A stretch of 64,000 bases of DNA from Bacillota bacterium (GCA_023435895.1 JAEZLH010000027.1:372001-436000), one strand, 5' to 3'. Positions 26,743-35,958 are shown, counted from the stretch's first letter. Notes: generated by a model not told the origin, from the letters alone. Made by a program: numbers and translations.

Positions 26743-26816
26743 CTAACCCATTTCAGGGTGAAGGATTCGAACCTTCGACACTATCATCTGGCTGATTATC
26801 CGGAACACCTTAATGC
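26705..26816 (-). ncRNA. yrlA: YrlA-like Y RNA with a circularly permuted tRNA-like fold
   Basis: Reading the minus strand, the parts of a tRNA appear in permuted order. First comes a T arm GAAGG-TTCGAAT-CCTTC (complement of 26760-26776). It joins directly to an acceptor-like hairpin ACCC-TGAAAT-GGGT (26746-26759), closed by a loop instead of ending in CCA. TA and a D arm GCTT-CAGCGGGTA-GAGC follow (26727-26745). Flanking stems GATA/TATC, GCC/GGC and GCATTAA/TTAATGC (26705-26711 with 26810-26816) form the long Y-type stalk in place of an anticodon stem. This is the module order known for bacterial YrlA RNAs that bind Ro. A further ATGTCAG/CTGACAT hairpin lies 5' at 26871-26898. The slipin context supports it. 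Exact ends are unknown. Confidence 0.75.
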
Positions 26817-27009
26817 CATAGGATTAGGCGCCGCAAGGGTTAGGACCCCTTTGCATAGGAATAACCGGCAATGTCAGAGTTTTTAACGCTGCTGACATGA
26901 ATAGATTACCAAATAAGGAGGAATTAATCATATAAAAAAAGTTGCGAAGATGGAAGGAATAGGTTGTTCGCACCCACAGTCAAGGTTGAAAATGATATCC
27001 AAAATGGCT

Positions 27010-27059
27010 AAATACGCCTAATCGGAAATCATTTATCGAAATCATGATGCCAAGTTTGG
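27010..27059 (+). repeat. Dispersed ~50-bp repeat, copy 2
   Basis: This matches 9285-9335 from AAATAC through TCGGAAA, CATTTATCG, AATCAT and ATGCC to AGTTTGG, with a few base changes. Both copies are intergenic and in the same orientation. The flanking 26899-27009 and 27060-27340 sequence shows no gene. Confidence 0.65.
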
Positions 27060-27343
27060 CTAGTAAACAGTAGTAGCAACAGTGTTCGTAGTAAATAATT
27101 CCTTGTAAATGTATGGCATATCCCAAGGTTGTATGATAAAATAAGGGGAGTTAGTACGGGTTAGGAAGAATCGCTTATTCTAGCGATTCATCATTAAATG
27201 GAATATGTTGGTTGTTTAAAATTCACTATTATTCTTGTGATATTATGAATGTGATAGTCCATGTTTAAACAAAGGAATGATAAGTAACTGTTGTTAGATA
27301 GTACAATAAGATAAAGGGCGAACAATAGAATAAAAAGAGAATA

Positions 27344-27616
27344 AGTACTGGGTAGCGGGTAAAGAAGAGAAGGGTGTTGAATAAGCGATAGGGTAAGGAA
27401 AAGAATAGGTGTTGGATAAGCGATAGGACAAGGAAGAGAATAGGTATTGGGTAAGCGATAGGATAAGGAAGAGAAGCGGTGTTGAATAAGCGGTAGGATA
27501 AGGAAAAGAATAGGTGTTGGATAAGTGATAGGATAAAGAAACGAACAAGTGCTAAATAAGTTATAGAACAAAAAACGGATAAGTATGGAATAAGTTTTAG
27601 GATTATAAATCGGTAA
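27344..27616. repeat. 35-bp tandem repeat (minisatellite)
   Basis: Five consecutive 35-bp units start at 27375, 27410, 27445, 27480 and 27515. Decayed units of 34 and 33 bases follow at 27550 and 27584, and a shorter one precedes at about 27344. Each unit has the form TGTTGRATAAGCGATAGG then ATAAGGAARAGAATAGG. The plus strand is almost free of C. As 35 is not a multiple of three, all three minus-strand frames stay open with a Tyr/Pro/Leu-rich translation; these are artefacts. The array ends about 100 bases before the NYN gene. Confidence 0.9.
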
Positions 27617-27713
27617 TTACGATGCAATATTATTGTTGGTATGGTATTCAGAATAATAATACACGCATTTTTCAGTTACCGAACAATTCTACGAATAGAA
27701 AAGGAGAGATAAT

Positions 27714-28457
27714 ATGATTGATTTACAAAAAATTGTTATTTTATTTGATGCGGATAATACCCAGCTTTCAAAGTTAGAATCGGTTATTCGTGAAGTATCC
27801 ACCCACGGACGTATCGTTGTAAAAAGGGCATATGGAAATTGGAAAAAGGAAGGACTTAAAAACTGGGAATATGAACTAAACCGCCTTGCCATTAAGGCAG
27901 AGCAGCAATTTGACTATGTTACGGGTAAGAATGCCACCGATATGGCGCTTGTAATTGATGCAATTGAATTACTTCATAGCGCGATCTATGATGCCTTTGT
28001 AATTGTGGCAAGTGACAGTGATTATACCCCACTTTCAATCAAGCTTCATGAATCAGGCGTATATGTAATGGGTATTGGAGAAAAGAAAACACCGGAATCC
28101 TTTAGAAATTCCTGTGATGAATTTATCTTCCTAGAGAATTTGACCAACGATGGAGGGAACGATTCTGCCGAGGTAAATGATAAGGATGATATCAGTGGTG
28201 ATAAAAAGCCTGTTGAGAATATTGATGAAATCCATAAGCTATTAAAAATTGCCTCCGACTCCTATCAGGATGACGATGGTTATGTCAATGTCAGTGCTGC
28301 TGGTGCGTATATTAAGAGAACCAAGCCTGACTTTGATGTACGGTCTTATGGATTTTTGAAATTGCCCAGTTTACTGGAAGCGTACCCGAATAAGTATGAG
28401 GTTAAGAAATACCCCGGGAAGGGGAAAGTTATTATTGTAGCGTATAAGTGTCGATAG
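27714..28457 (+). CDS. NYN-domain nuclease-like protein with C-terminal OST-HTH/LOTUS domain
   Basis: This 247-residue protein has an N-terminal NYN (PIN-like, LabA/DUF88) domain (about 1-140) with the metal-binding acids in LFDADNTQ, NATDMALVIDA and VASDSDYTPL. An acidic Asp/Asn/Lys linker (about 145-170) follows, then a C-terminal OST-HTH/LOTUS winged-helix RNA-binding domain (about 175-247). NYN proteins cleave RNA, and LOTUS domains bind RNA, including G-rich RNA and G-quadruplexes. Its proximity to the YrlA-like RNA and slipin, though separated by the minisatellite and on the other strand, suggests an RNA-handling neighbourhood. The start is ATG with AGGAGA upstream. Confidence 0.88.
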   Translation: MIDLQKIVILFDADNTQLSKLESVIREVSTHGRIVVKRAYGNWKKEGLKNWEYELNRLAIKAEQQFDYVTGKNATDMALVIDAIELLHSAIYDAFVIVASDSDYTPLSIKLHESGVYVMGIGEKKTPESFRNSCDEFIFLENLTNDGGNDSAEVNDKDDISGDKKPVENIDEIHKLLKIASDSYQDDDGYVNVSAAGAYIKRTKPDFDVRSYGFLKLPSLLEAYPNKYEVKKYPGKGKVIIVAYKCR

Positions 28458-28519
28458 GTTTGGGGTTATTAACTTGTATATGGGGTTAATGATTATCTGA
28501 TCGATAGTAAGGGAGGAAA

Positions 28520-29509
28520 ATGTCGGGTAGTAAACATAGTACTTATAGGGATGCAAAGAAAGCGTTAGAGAACGAGGAAAATCCTGAAATCGATTATGAC
28601 AAAGCAGTTAAAAAGTCATATACCATATGGAGAGAATTAAAAAGTAAACACTATATCAAGAAAAAAACTTTACAGCTACGAAAAATCAAAAAAGAGGGAA
28701 AATTCACAGACCAAATACCCAATAATAAATTTTATCGCTATGATGAAATGCCACTTGAACGAATTTATAAACTTGAGAGAAATCTGGAAGGGATAATCTA
28801 TCCCTTATCTGAGATTGAAATTAACGAGATAATAAAATTGCTTCCTTCTAGTATGACCTTTAGATTACGTAAAATAAAGATGATTAATAATGATTACGAA
28901 AAAAAGGAGCCTCTTCCTGGAATTTGGAGATCAAATATTTTAGGGACAGCATATATTGATCAGGAATTAATACATTTGTATGGATATGAAGTTAGGGATA
29001 ACCATACATTTACGGGATCTTTGTTGTTCTATTTAAAGGTAGTTGCAATTGAAACTCTGATACATGAAATTGCACATGATTTTACATTAGAATATGCTAG
29101 AAAAGGTAGATATAAGTCGGCTGAAAAATTGGATGATGAAGAATATGCTAAATATGTAGTGAGAGATTTCGATGTAACTAAAGTGTGCCAATTCATTCAA
29201 GAAAAATATAAAGACGAATATCTCATGTTTAGAAAATGGATGAAAGATATTGGTTGTTTGCCATTAGAGCTAAAATATTTCGATGCGGGGTTGACGAAAA
29301 ACCCAGATTATTATCTCCTTTCTAGGTTTTTCTGGGGTGTTTATGATGGGAAGAGCAGCATAAAGTTAAATCTTTTTCTTGCGGTAGAATTATTTAAAGC
29401 GAAAGAAAGGGAAGCTTCAAGAGAGTATATGGATTATCTACTCATTAATTATCCCAATGATCCTCAAGTAGAAAGAGTAAAAAATAAGTTGTTTCCAAAT
29501 ATGAATTGA
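28520..29509 (+). CDS. Uncharacterised protein with HExxH zinc-protease-like motif
   Basis: This 329-residue protein has no signal peptide. Residues 1-60 are Lys-rich and helical. A central HEIAHD (H182, E183, H186) sits in a hydrophobic helix, the arrangement of a gluzincin-type metallopeptidase or SprT-like domain. The C-terminal 60 residues look like a TPR-type helical repeat (ELFKAKEREASREYMDYLLINYPND). No third zinc ligand could be assigned with confidence. I do not recognise the family. GGGAGGAAA precedes the ATG. The base composition is more A-rich than that of its neighbours. Confidence 0.6.
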   Translation: MSGSKHSTYRDAKKALENEENPEIDYDKAVKKSYTIWRELKSKHYIKKKTLQLRKIKKEGKFTDQIPNNKFYRYDEMPLERIYKLERNLEGIIYPLSEIEINEIIKLLPSSMTFRLRKIKMINNDYEKKEPLPGIWRSNILGTAYIDQELIHLYGYEVRDNHTFTGSLLFYLKVVAIETLIHEIAHDFTLEYARKGRYKSAEKLDDEEYAKYVVRDFDVTKVCQFIQEKYKDEYLMFRKWMKDIGCLPLELKYFDAGLTKNPDYYLLSRFFWGVYDGKSSIKLNLFLAVELFKAKEREASREYMDYLLINYPNDPQVERVKNKLFPNMN

Positions 29510-29572
29510 ATTATCTAACTATGCATAGAAATGACTTTAATAACAATAAACCCCACACCAAGGAGGCATAAT

Positions 29573-30244
29573 ATGGAAAATACAATCAAACAGCTAATTC
29601 AATCCTGCGGAGCAGATGTATGCGGCATTGCCAATATACATAGTTTCAAGAATGCACCCCAAGGTTTCTCCCCCAGGGATATCTATCCCGATTGCAACGC
29701 TGTAATAATGTTTGGTTTAGCGTTACCCAAGGGATTAACACAGGTTGATTCCCGCCTGATTTACGGATACTATAATACATTTAGCTGTACAGAGGTTGAC
29801 AGAATTGCCTTTCAAAGTGCGAAGCTGATGGAAAAAGAATTTGGAGCGATTGCGGTTCCCCTGCCCTGTGATTCTCCCTATGAGTATTGGGAGAAGGATA
29901 CCTTGACGGGAAAAGGGATGTTATCCATGAAGCATGCTGCCGTTCTAGCGGGTCTTGGTGTGCTTGGGAAGAACAGCTTGTTGATTAATCCACAATACGG
30001 AGATTTGTTAACCATAGGAGCTATTTTAACTAATCTTGAGCTACAATCGGATAAACCCTGTGAGGAGATTTGCCTTGAATCTTGTAAGAAGTGTATTAAT
30101 GCTTGTCCGGTTCATGCCATTGAAGATGGAGTGGTGAATCAAAAGCTATGTCGGGAATATACTTATGGAAAAACAGAGCGAGGATTTGATATAGTGGATT
30201 GTAATCGATGCAGAGTGGTCTGTCCGAGAAAATTCGGAATATGA
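29573..30244 (+). CDS. QueG-like 4Fe-4S protein (short epoxyqueuosine-reductase homologue)
   Basis: This 223-residue protein has the N-terminal region of epoxyqueuosine reductase-like proteins (DVCGIANIHSF, KHAAVLAGLGVLGKNSLLINPQYG) and a C-terminal pair of cluster motifs CKKCINACPVHAI and CNRCRVVCPRKFG. It is shorter than QueG (about 380), lacks the HEAT-repeat tail, and ends soon after the last cluster, so it belongs to the clostridial short group of unknown substrate. ATG 29573 has AGGAGG upstream. The next frame begins at its very end, which suggests coupling. Confidence 0.8.
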   Translation: MENTIKQLIQSCGADVCGIANIHSFKNAPQGFSPRDIYPDCNAVIMFGLALPKGLTQVDSRLIYGYYNTFSCTEVDRIAFQSAKLMEKEFGAIAVPLPCDSPYEYWEKDTLTGKGMLSMKHAAVLAGLGVLGKNSLLINPQYGDLLTIGAILTNLELQSDKPCEEICLESCKKCINACPVHAIEDGVVNQKLCREYTYGKTERGFDIVDCNRCRVVCPRKFGI

Positions 30245-30276
30245 GGGACATAGAAATAAATAAAGAGGTGACTTCA

Positions 30277-31083
30277 TTGGGTGTACATCAATTATTTGAA
30301 AATGAAATGGATAAAATAAGCAAATTTTTCACTGGTTGGGATGAAACCTTAATTTGGTCATGCTTACAAGGCTATATGGGAACAGCATGGGTTGATGACA
30401 CAGTTAATCCAAAATCAGCACAAATAATAATTGCAGATTTTTGTTTTCTAGCTGGGGAAGCAAATGAAGAACTTATTAGTAATAATCTTTGTGAACGCCG
30501 GTCAGACTTTATTATCATGGTTCCTCAGAATGAAAAATGGTCGGACTTACTTGAGCAAGTATATAAAGAGAATGCGACCAAGGTAACACGCTTTGCGGTG
30601 AAAAAGGAAACAGAAGTATTTGATAAGAGAAAGCTGGAAGCAATCGTTCAAAAGTTAAGCGGTGCGTATGAAATTCGTATAATTAATCAAGAAATATTTG
30701 ACATGCTTCAGGATAGTAAGTGGGCTTACGATTTGGTTTCGCAATTTAAAGATTATGAAGAGTATCAAAAAAGAGGGCTTGGAGTAGTTGTATTACATCA
30801 AGGAGAGCCTGTTTCAGGAGCCTCCTCCTATACGGTATATCGTGATGGAATAGAGATTGAGATTGATACAAAAAAGGAGTATAGACGCAAAGGCTTGGCT
30901 TTGGTTTGCGGTGCAAAGTTGATTTTGATGTGTCTTCAAAGAAATTTGTATCCAAGCTGGGATGCACAAAATAAAGGCTCACTGGAACTAGCCAAAAAGC
31001 TTGGATATCATTTTGATAAAGAATATACTGCTTATGAAGTAATTGGTTTTGGAAAAGTGATTACAGATAAAGATATACAGTAG
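30277..31083 (+). CDS. GNAT-family acetyltransferase (GNAT_acetyltran type)
   Basis: This protein of about 268 residues has an N-terminal helical half and a C-terminal GNAT domain with the acyl-CoA loop KKEYRRKGLALVCGAKLI and a typical AQNKGSLELAKKLGY end. It resembles the GNAT family seen as single genes in Bacillus and clostridia. TTG 30277 is preceded by AGAGGTG at a good distance. The same frame is open upstream to ATG 30208 and 30241, which would overlap the iron-sulfur protein gene. The substrate is unknown. Confidence 0.8.
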   Translation: MGVHQLFENEMDKISKFFTGWDETLIWSCLQGYMGTAWVDDTVNPKSAQIIIADFCFLAGEANEELISNNLCERRSDFIIMVPQNEKWSDLLEQVYKENATKVTRFAVKKETEVFDKRKLEAIVQKLSGAYEIRIINQEIFDMLQDSKWAYDLVSQFKDYEEYQKRGLGVVVLHQGEPVSGASSYTVYRDGIEIEIDTKKEYRRKGLALVCGAKLILMCLQRNLYPSWDAQNKGSLELAKKLGYHFDKEYTAYEVIGFGKVITDKDIQ

Positions 31084-31103
31084 ATTGGAGTGGAGGAAAT
31101 GTT

Positions 31104-31805
31104 ATGAAAACAATCGGTATGATTGGCGGCATGAGCTGGGAAAGTACTGTCACTTATTATAAGATGGTTAATGAATTAGTAAAACAGGAACTGGGAGGCT
31201 ATCATTCCGCTAAGGTCTTATTATACAGTGTGGATTTTGCAGAAATTGAAGAATGCCAAACAGCAGGCGATTGGGAAAAGAGTGCGGATATCTTGGGAGA
31301 TGCTGCCAGCAATCTTGAGAAAGCCGGAGCAGATTTTATTATGATCTGTACCAATACCATGCATAAGGTCGCACCACAGATTCAAGACCGTATTAGCATA
31401 CCGATTATACATATAGCAGAAGCGACAGCGGAAGTATTACAGGCTCATAATATTACAAAGGTGGCATTACTAGGAACCAAATATACTATGACACAGGATT
31501 TTTATAAGAAGAAGTTGGAGGATGCGGGCATTACGGTGCTGATCCCGGACGAACAAGGGATTGAGCTAGTGAATGAGGTTATATTTCAGGAGTTATGTTT
31601 TGGTAAGATTGAAGAAGCCTCAAAAGAAAAGTATCGAAGTATTATCGAAACTCTTGCAAAAAAGGGAGCACAGGGAGTGGTTCTTGGCTGTACGGAAATA
31701 GGGTTACTGATTAGGCAGGAGGATTCAGAAATTCCGGTTTTTGATACGACAAGAATACATGCTACAAAAGCAGCAAGATTGGCTATGGGGGAGTACAAAA
31801 GATAA
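31104..31805 (+). CDS. Aspartate/glutamate racemase-family protein
   Basis: This 233-residue cofactor-independent racemase has two catalytic Cys, in MICTNTMHKVA and VVLGCTEIGLL, with the N-terminal MIGGMSWESTVTYYKMVNE typical of the YgeA/RacX aspartate racemase group. It interconverts L- and D-amino acids. Broad-specificity members supply D-amino acids for wall remodelling or spore germination control. It follows the GNAT gene after 20 bases with its own GGAGGAAAT, so they may be co-transcribed. Confidence 0.9.
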   Translation: MKTIGMIGGMSWESTVTYYKMVNELVKQELGGYHSAKVLLYSVDFAEIEECQTAGDWEKSADILGDAASNLEKAGADFIMICTNTMHKVAPQIQDRISIPIIHIAEATAEVLQAHNITKVALLGTKYTMTQDFYKKKLEDAGITVLIPDEQGIELVNEVIFQELCFGKIEEASKEKYRSIIETLAKKGAQGVVLGCTEIGLLIRQEDSEIPVFDTTRIHATKAARLAMGEYKR

Positions 31806-31837
31806 TTTAGCCATACACGACAGGAGTGTAATCATTT

Positions 31838-32678
31838 ATGAATCGTTTGATTATTATAGAAGGAATACCCGGATCAGGCAAAACTACATTGGCCAGAAAG
31901 CTATATCAAAAGATATCTGAATACACCGGCCAAGGTGCACCTATTCGTAGAAGGTGATTTGCATCCGGCGGATATGGCCTGGTGTGCTTGTCTTACGAAA
32001 GAGCAATATAAGAATCTTTGTCTGGAATATCGGCAATACGCAAATGCGTTCGATGAGAATATAACCACCTGGAAGGATTATATCATTCTTGCATATACGA
32101 AAATCGAACATATGGAGCAAGAGCTATTTCACCGATTAGAAAGTCATGAAGTTTATGATGGACAAGTTGGAAGGGAGCTCTTTTGTGAATTACATAAAAG
32201 TCGTTGGGAGAAATTTGGTCAAGAAGCATCAGGAATTACGATTTTTGAATGCGCTTTACTACAGAATCATATAAATGAATTACTGCTATTCCATGGTGCC
32301 AGCGAGAAAGAAATCCTTCACTATATTAAGGCATTAGTGGACACGGTAACAGAACTAAAGCCAATTATGATTTACCTTGATGTTGATACGAAGGCGTCGA
32401 TTCAAAGGGCAGCTGAGGAACGTGTTGACGAGAATGGAAATAGAGTATGGGAGAATTTTGTAACAGAATACATATCAAATACTCCGTATGGAAAGAAGCA
32501 ACAGTTATCTGGAGTTGATGGGATGAATTGTTATTTTGATCATCGTAAAAGACTTGAACTCAAGCTTCTAGAGCAATTTCCTATAGGAAATTATGTTATT
32601 CCGATTAATACCGGGAATCAGGATGAAAGGGCAGATCAGTTAATAGAAATGCTTTTGAGACAGATTGGATTAGTCTAG
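31838..32678 (+). pseudogene. P-loop nucleoside/nucleotide-kinase-like gene broken by a frameshift
   Basis: ATG 31838 (AGGAG upstream) opens a frame with the Walker A motif GIPGSGKTTLARKLYQ, but it stops at TGA 31955. The remainder continues from about 31925 in the +1 frame (NTPAKVHLFVEGDLHPADMAW...) to 32678, giving about 247 further residues. Joined, the two parts would make a P-loop kinase-like protein of about 280 residues. A one-base insertion or two-base deletion near 31915-31930 explains the break. It could be a true mutation, a sequencing error or, less likely, programmed frameshifting. I saw no classic slippery site. Confidence 0.75.
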
Positions 32679-32702
32679 AAAACAGAGAGAGGAGTGCATA
32701 GG

Positions 32703-35700
32703 ATGAGGTCGTTACAGTTAATTAAAACACTTTTTCGGACGCCTTTTAAAACATTCCTCACCTTTCTGCTGCTATTTGCTGTGACTTTTGTACTTTTATC
32801 AAGGGTTGGTGAGTATTCAATTACAAGAAAGGAAGTCATAAGTTCTGCAAAGGAATACCGTGGTGTAGGTTCTGCAGAGGTTGCACCAGCTCCTGAGACA
32901 TATCCTGATTTACCTTACACTATTAACGAAGATGTTAGTAAGGAAGGTGACTCATCTGATTGTTTATATCAGCCTTTATCACAAATACAAATCAGTTCAT
33001 TATTAGAACTTCCATATATTTCATCATTTAGTACTCGCTATATGACAGCAGGTGTTTCCGACAAGTATTACAGAATGGTGGAGGGAAGTAATTATTATAA
33101 CTATACAGAACGTTTTATTATTGAAGGTACATTGTCTGATATTGTATACGGAGCAAATGACAACAATGCTAGTTATAACGATTTAGTTCTTGAAGGATGT
33201 TCTCTACTGGCAGGAAAACCGCCATGGTCAATCGAAGATACTAAAGTCGTAGTACATGCCTACGCCAGTAAAGTTGAGCAAGGCTATTTGAGTAGTGTAG
33301 GATCAAGTAGCGGAATTGTTGAAGTATTTACAGACAGCTATAAGTATTATACCAAAAATATAAAAAATCTTACTTTAGGTGATCGCTATGTATTTATCGG
33401 GCGTTATGATGTGTTGTCTGACACAATGCAATTTTATCTTAGTGATATGGTCACGGATCAGTGGTGTCCAGCGATTCAATCAATTGAAGGACAACCAAAA
33501 AACTATCTTGCAACCGAGAAGTTTAAGTCACTGAAGGAATTAGTAGAATTGACAAATTCCGATCTACATACGTTTGACATTGTTTACGCAGATGATATGT
33601 CCTCCATTATGCGTTTTGCACAAGGAAATATGACAATCACAGATGGACGGGAACTTACGAAAGAAGACAGCGATAAAAGAGCGAATGTCTGTGTAGTAAG
33701 CAACGACCTAGCTTCCAAAAATAAATTGGGTGTCGGGGATAAAATATCGTTAACGCTGGGTACAAAGCTATTCGAACAGAATAAAGGAATTGGAGCAGTC
33801 GCAGCAACAAGAAAAAGGTATTTACGTCCGGAAAAGAAGGTAGAACTTGAAATTGTCGGTATCTATATTGACACCGATAGCGAGAAACTTCAATCAAAGA
33901 AGCCCTTCTGGAGCTATTCCATTAACACAATTTTTGTTCCCACATCACTACTTCCGTTAGATGAAAGTAAGCTGGACAATCACATGTTTTCGCCGAGTGA
34001 ATTCAGTTTTACGGTAGATAATGCATGGGATATAGGCTCTTTTATGGAGAGCGTCAGGAATGCAACACCCCAACTTGATAAAATGGGACTTAAGATAATA
34101 TTTGACGATGGTGGCTGGACTGATATAGTTGACAAATACAAGCTAACAATTAAATTATCGATGATCGCTATTATTGCATTATCTGTAGCAGTAGTTGCAT
34201 CAATAGGGTTTATCATATATCTTTTTATCGGAAGGAAGAAAAAAGAGTATGCAATACTCCGTGCGCTTGGTACGACTAGAAAGGCTTCGGTTAAGACTCT
34301 CCTACTACCACTCATGGTGCTAGCAGTATCGGCAGTGTTAACGGGGAGTTTGGCAGCATGGATTTATACAACCAATACCATCTCTAAAAGCAGTACTATT
34401 TCAAAAATGACAAAGCATTCTATTAATACTTCAATACCAATAACAGTAACAGTCTCATGTATCCTAGGGGAGATATTACTTGTACTAGTCTTTGCAATGT
34501 ACCGGATTTGGAGAATTAGTGCAATCCCCCCACTTATTCTTCTACAGGATAACCAAGTAAAACAGTTTCGCGGTAAAAAACCGGAGCAGGTTGAAGAGGT
34601 AATTCAGGTTAGTAGAGAAGGCTCCGCTGTTCAAACCCCAATCAGTAATGTCCTGGATCGCCCAATATTAAATACTGCTATACGTAAAGAATTAAGTGTC
34701 AGTCTTAATATAAGGTATAAAAGACATATTGAGTCAGTATTACGTTATGTAGTAAAACACATGCGTAGATCGATTGAAAAGTCAATTTTAGCAGTCTTAC
34801 TTTCAGCTTTACTTTTTGGGGCTGTCGGCCAATTCGAGGTTATGCGTCAGTCATATATTGATTTATGTAACAGCTCAGAAGTAAAAGCAAAATTTATGGA
34901 TGGATTATCACTTTCTAGTTTAGATCAGGTTCTAAAAACAGGTTATGTCATAAATCCCTATTATGAATATTCACAGTATGTGGACTTCAATAATTCTGGT
35001 GTTGACTGGGTCGTAACGAACGATATCGCTGGTTATACAGAGGAAGAAACTAACATAACATATGCTCCAGGATATGATGAATCTTGCATAAAAAAATTTG
35101 GTAATGTCTGTATTATCGGCGATCAACTGCTGAAAGGATACGGGCTTAAGCTAGGAGATAATGTTCTGATTACTCAAGCAAATACCTTAAAAGATCTGCA
35201 GTCAGTGTATATTGGTGTGTATAAAAAGGCACACCCTGATAATGTATTACAGGATGATAAAATTCTTGAACTGATAAACGATGAAATACAAAAGGATATA
35301 TTAAGTAGGGGATCCTATTATACCATCGTTGGGACCGTTTCAACTAAATCAGGCAACTATGGAGATAAAGCTTTTTCACCTGGAACACTTAATACAACTC
35401 CAATATTAGGACATGAGATATCCCTTGATTTAGCTGAGTTTACGCTTGCAGATAATTTACAAGCATCTGCTTTCCGTAGCTATGTTAAAAAGACGCAAGG
35501 AGTAAGTACAGATAAATATTCGTCAAATGGTTTTAAATTTGTGATGGATACAAGTAAAATTGACAACCTTTTAAAAACGCTATCTCTTTTAAAAGTACTA
35601 TTTCCGGTCATTATAATAATAGCGGGATTGATAGAAGGCTTTGTTTGTGGCTTGATAATTTTACATTCCTCGAAAGAGGTAGCAATCTTAAGAGTTCTTG

Positions 35701-35945
35701 GAACCTCCAGACGAAGGACGAGTGCTATCTTTATACTCGAACAGATATGTTATTGTATGGTCGGACTTATACTGGGGGCACTCGGACTGTTACTTTTCAA
35801 TCATATCTCTGTTATAAATAGAATATTAGTCGAATTATATAGTATTGCAGCTAAGTTCTTTGCAGGATGTGTTATAGGAAGCTTTATATGCGGGGCTATC
35901 ACAACAAACAAGAAGGTACTCAATCTACTACAGGTAAAAGAATAG
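32703..35945 (+). CDS. FtsX-like (MacB-type) ABC transporter permease
   Basis: This large permease has about 1080 residues: an N-terminal membrane segment (about 13-33), a long extracytoplasmic domain (about 35-480), an FtsX block of three membrane segments (about 485-615), a second FtsX-like segment and exported domain, and a last three-helix FtsX block (about 955-1065). The ILRALGTTRKAS and ILRVLGTSRRRT loops are the conserved cytoplasmic contact with the ATPase. Such proteins drive mechanotransmission on peptides or lipoproteins. The matching ATPase directly downstream is decayed, so this permease is orphaned here. ATG 32703 is preferred over GTG 32694. Confidence 0.88.
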   Translation: MRSLQLIKTLFRTPFKTFLTFLLLFAVTFVLLSRVGEYSITRKEVISSAKEYRGVGSAEVAPAPETYPDLPYTINEDVSKEGDSSDCLYQPLSQIQISSLLELPYISSFSTRYMTAGVSDKYYRMVEGSNYYNYTERFIIEGTLSDIVYGANDNNASYNDLVLEGCSLLAGKPPWSIEDTKVVVHAYASKVEQGYLSSVGSSSGIVEVFTDSYKYYTKNIKNLTLGDRYVFIGRYDVLSDTMQFYLSDMVTDQWCPAIQSIEGQPKNYLATEKFKSLKELVELTNSDLHTFDIVYADDMSSIMRFAQGNMTITDGRELTKEDSDKRANVCVVSNDLASKNKLGVGDKISLTLGTKLFEQNKGIGAVAATRKRYLRPEKKVELEIVGIYIDTDSEKLQSKKPFWSYSINTIFVPTSLLPLDESKLDNHMFSPSEFSFTVDNAWDIGSFMESVRNATPQLDKMGLKIIFDDGGWTDIVDKYKLTIKLSMIAIIALSVAVVASIGFIIYLFIGRKKKEYAILRALGTTRKASVKTLLLPLMVLAVSAVLTGSLAAWIYTTNTISKSSTISKMTKHSINTSIPITVTVSCILGEILLVLVFAMYRIWRISAIPPLILLQDNQVKQFRGKKPEQVEEVIQVSREGSAVQTPISNVLDRPILNTAIRKELSVSLNIRYKRHIESVLRYVVKHMRRSIEKSILAVLLSALLFGAVGQFEVMRQSYIDLCNSSEVKAKFMDGLSLSSLDQVLKTGYVINPYYEYSQYVDFNNSGVDWVVTNDIAGYTEEETNITYAPGYDESCIKKFGNVCIIGDQLLKGYGLKLGDNVLITQANTLKDLQSVYIGVYKKAHPDNVLQDDKILELINDEIQKDILSRGSYYTIVGTVSTKSGNYGDKAFSPGTLNTTPILGHEISLDLAEFTLADNLQASAFRSYVKKTQGVSTDKYSSNGFKFVMDTSKIDNLLKTLSLLKVLFPVIIIIAGLIEGFVCGLIILHSSKEVAILRVLGTSRRRTSAIFILEQICYCMVGLILGALGLLLFNHISVINRILVELYSIAAKFFAGCVIGSFICGAITTNKKVLNLLQVKE

Positions 35946-35958
35946 GAGGGATTTTTTA

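Noticed and set aside
26600..26830. Two ordinary tRNA genes on the minus strand, suggested by T-arm and D-arm motifs
   Set aside because: The arms come in the wrong order and the acceptor stem is closed by a loop; a GAGG-TTTAAAT-CCTC T-arm look-alike further 3' (about 26684-26702) has no matching acceptor. A permuted tRNA-like RNA explains the pattern better.
27344..27616. CRISPR array
   Set aside because: The units are contiguous tandem repeats without unique spacers and no cas genes are near.
27194..27627. Three overlapping reverse-strand frames with Tyr/Pro/Leu-rich repeats
   Set aside because: They are produced by the 35-bp tandem repeat, whose length is not a multiple of three; there are no good ribosome binding sites.
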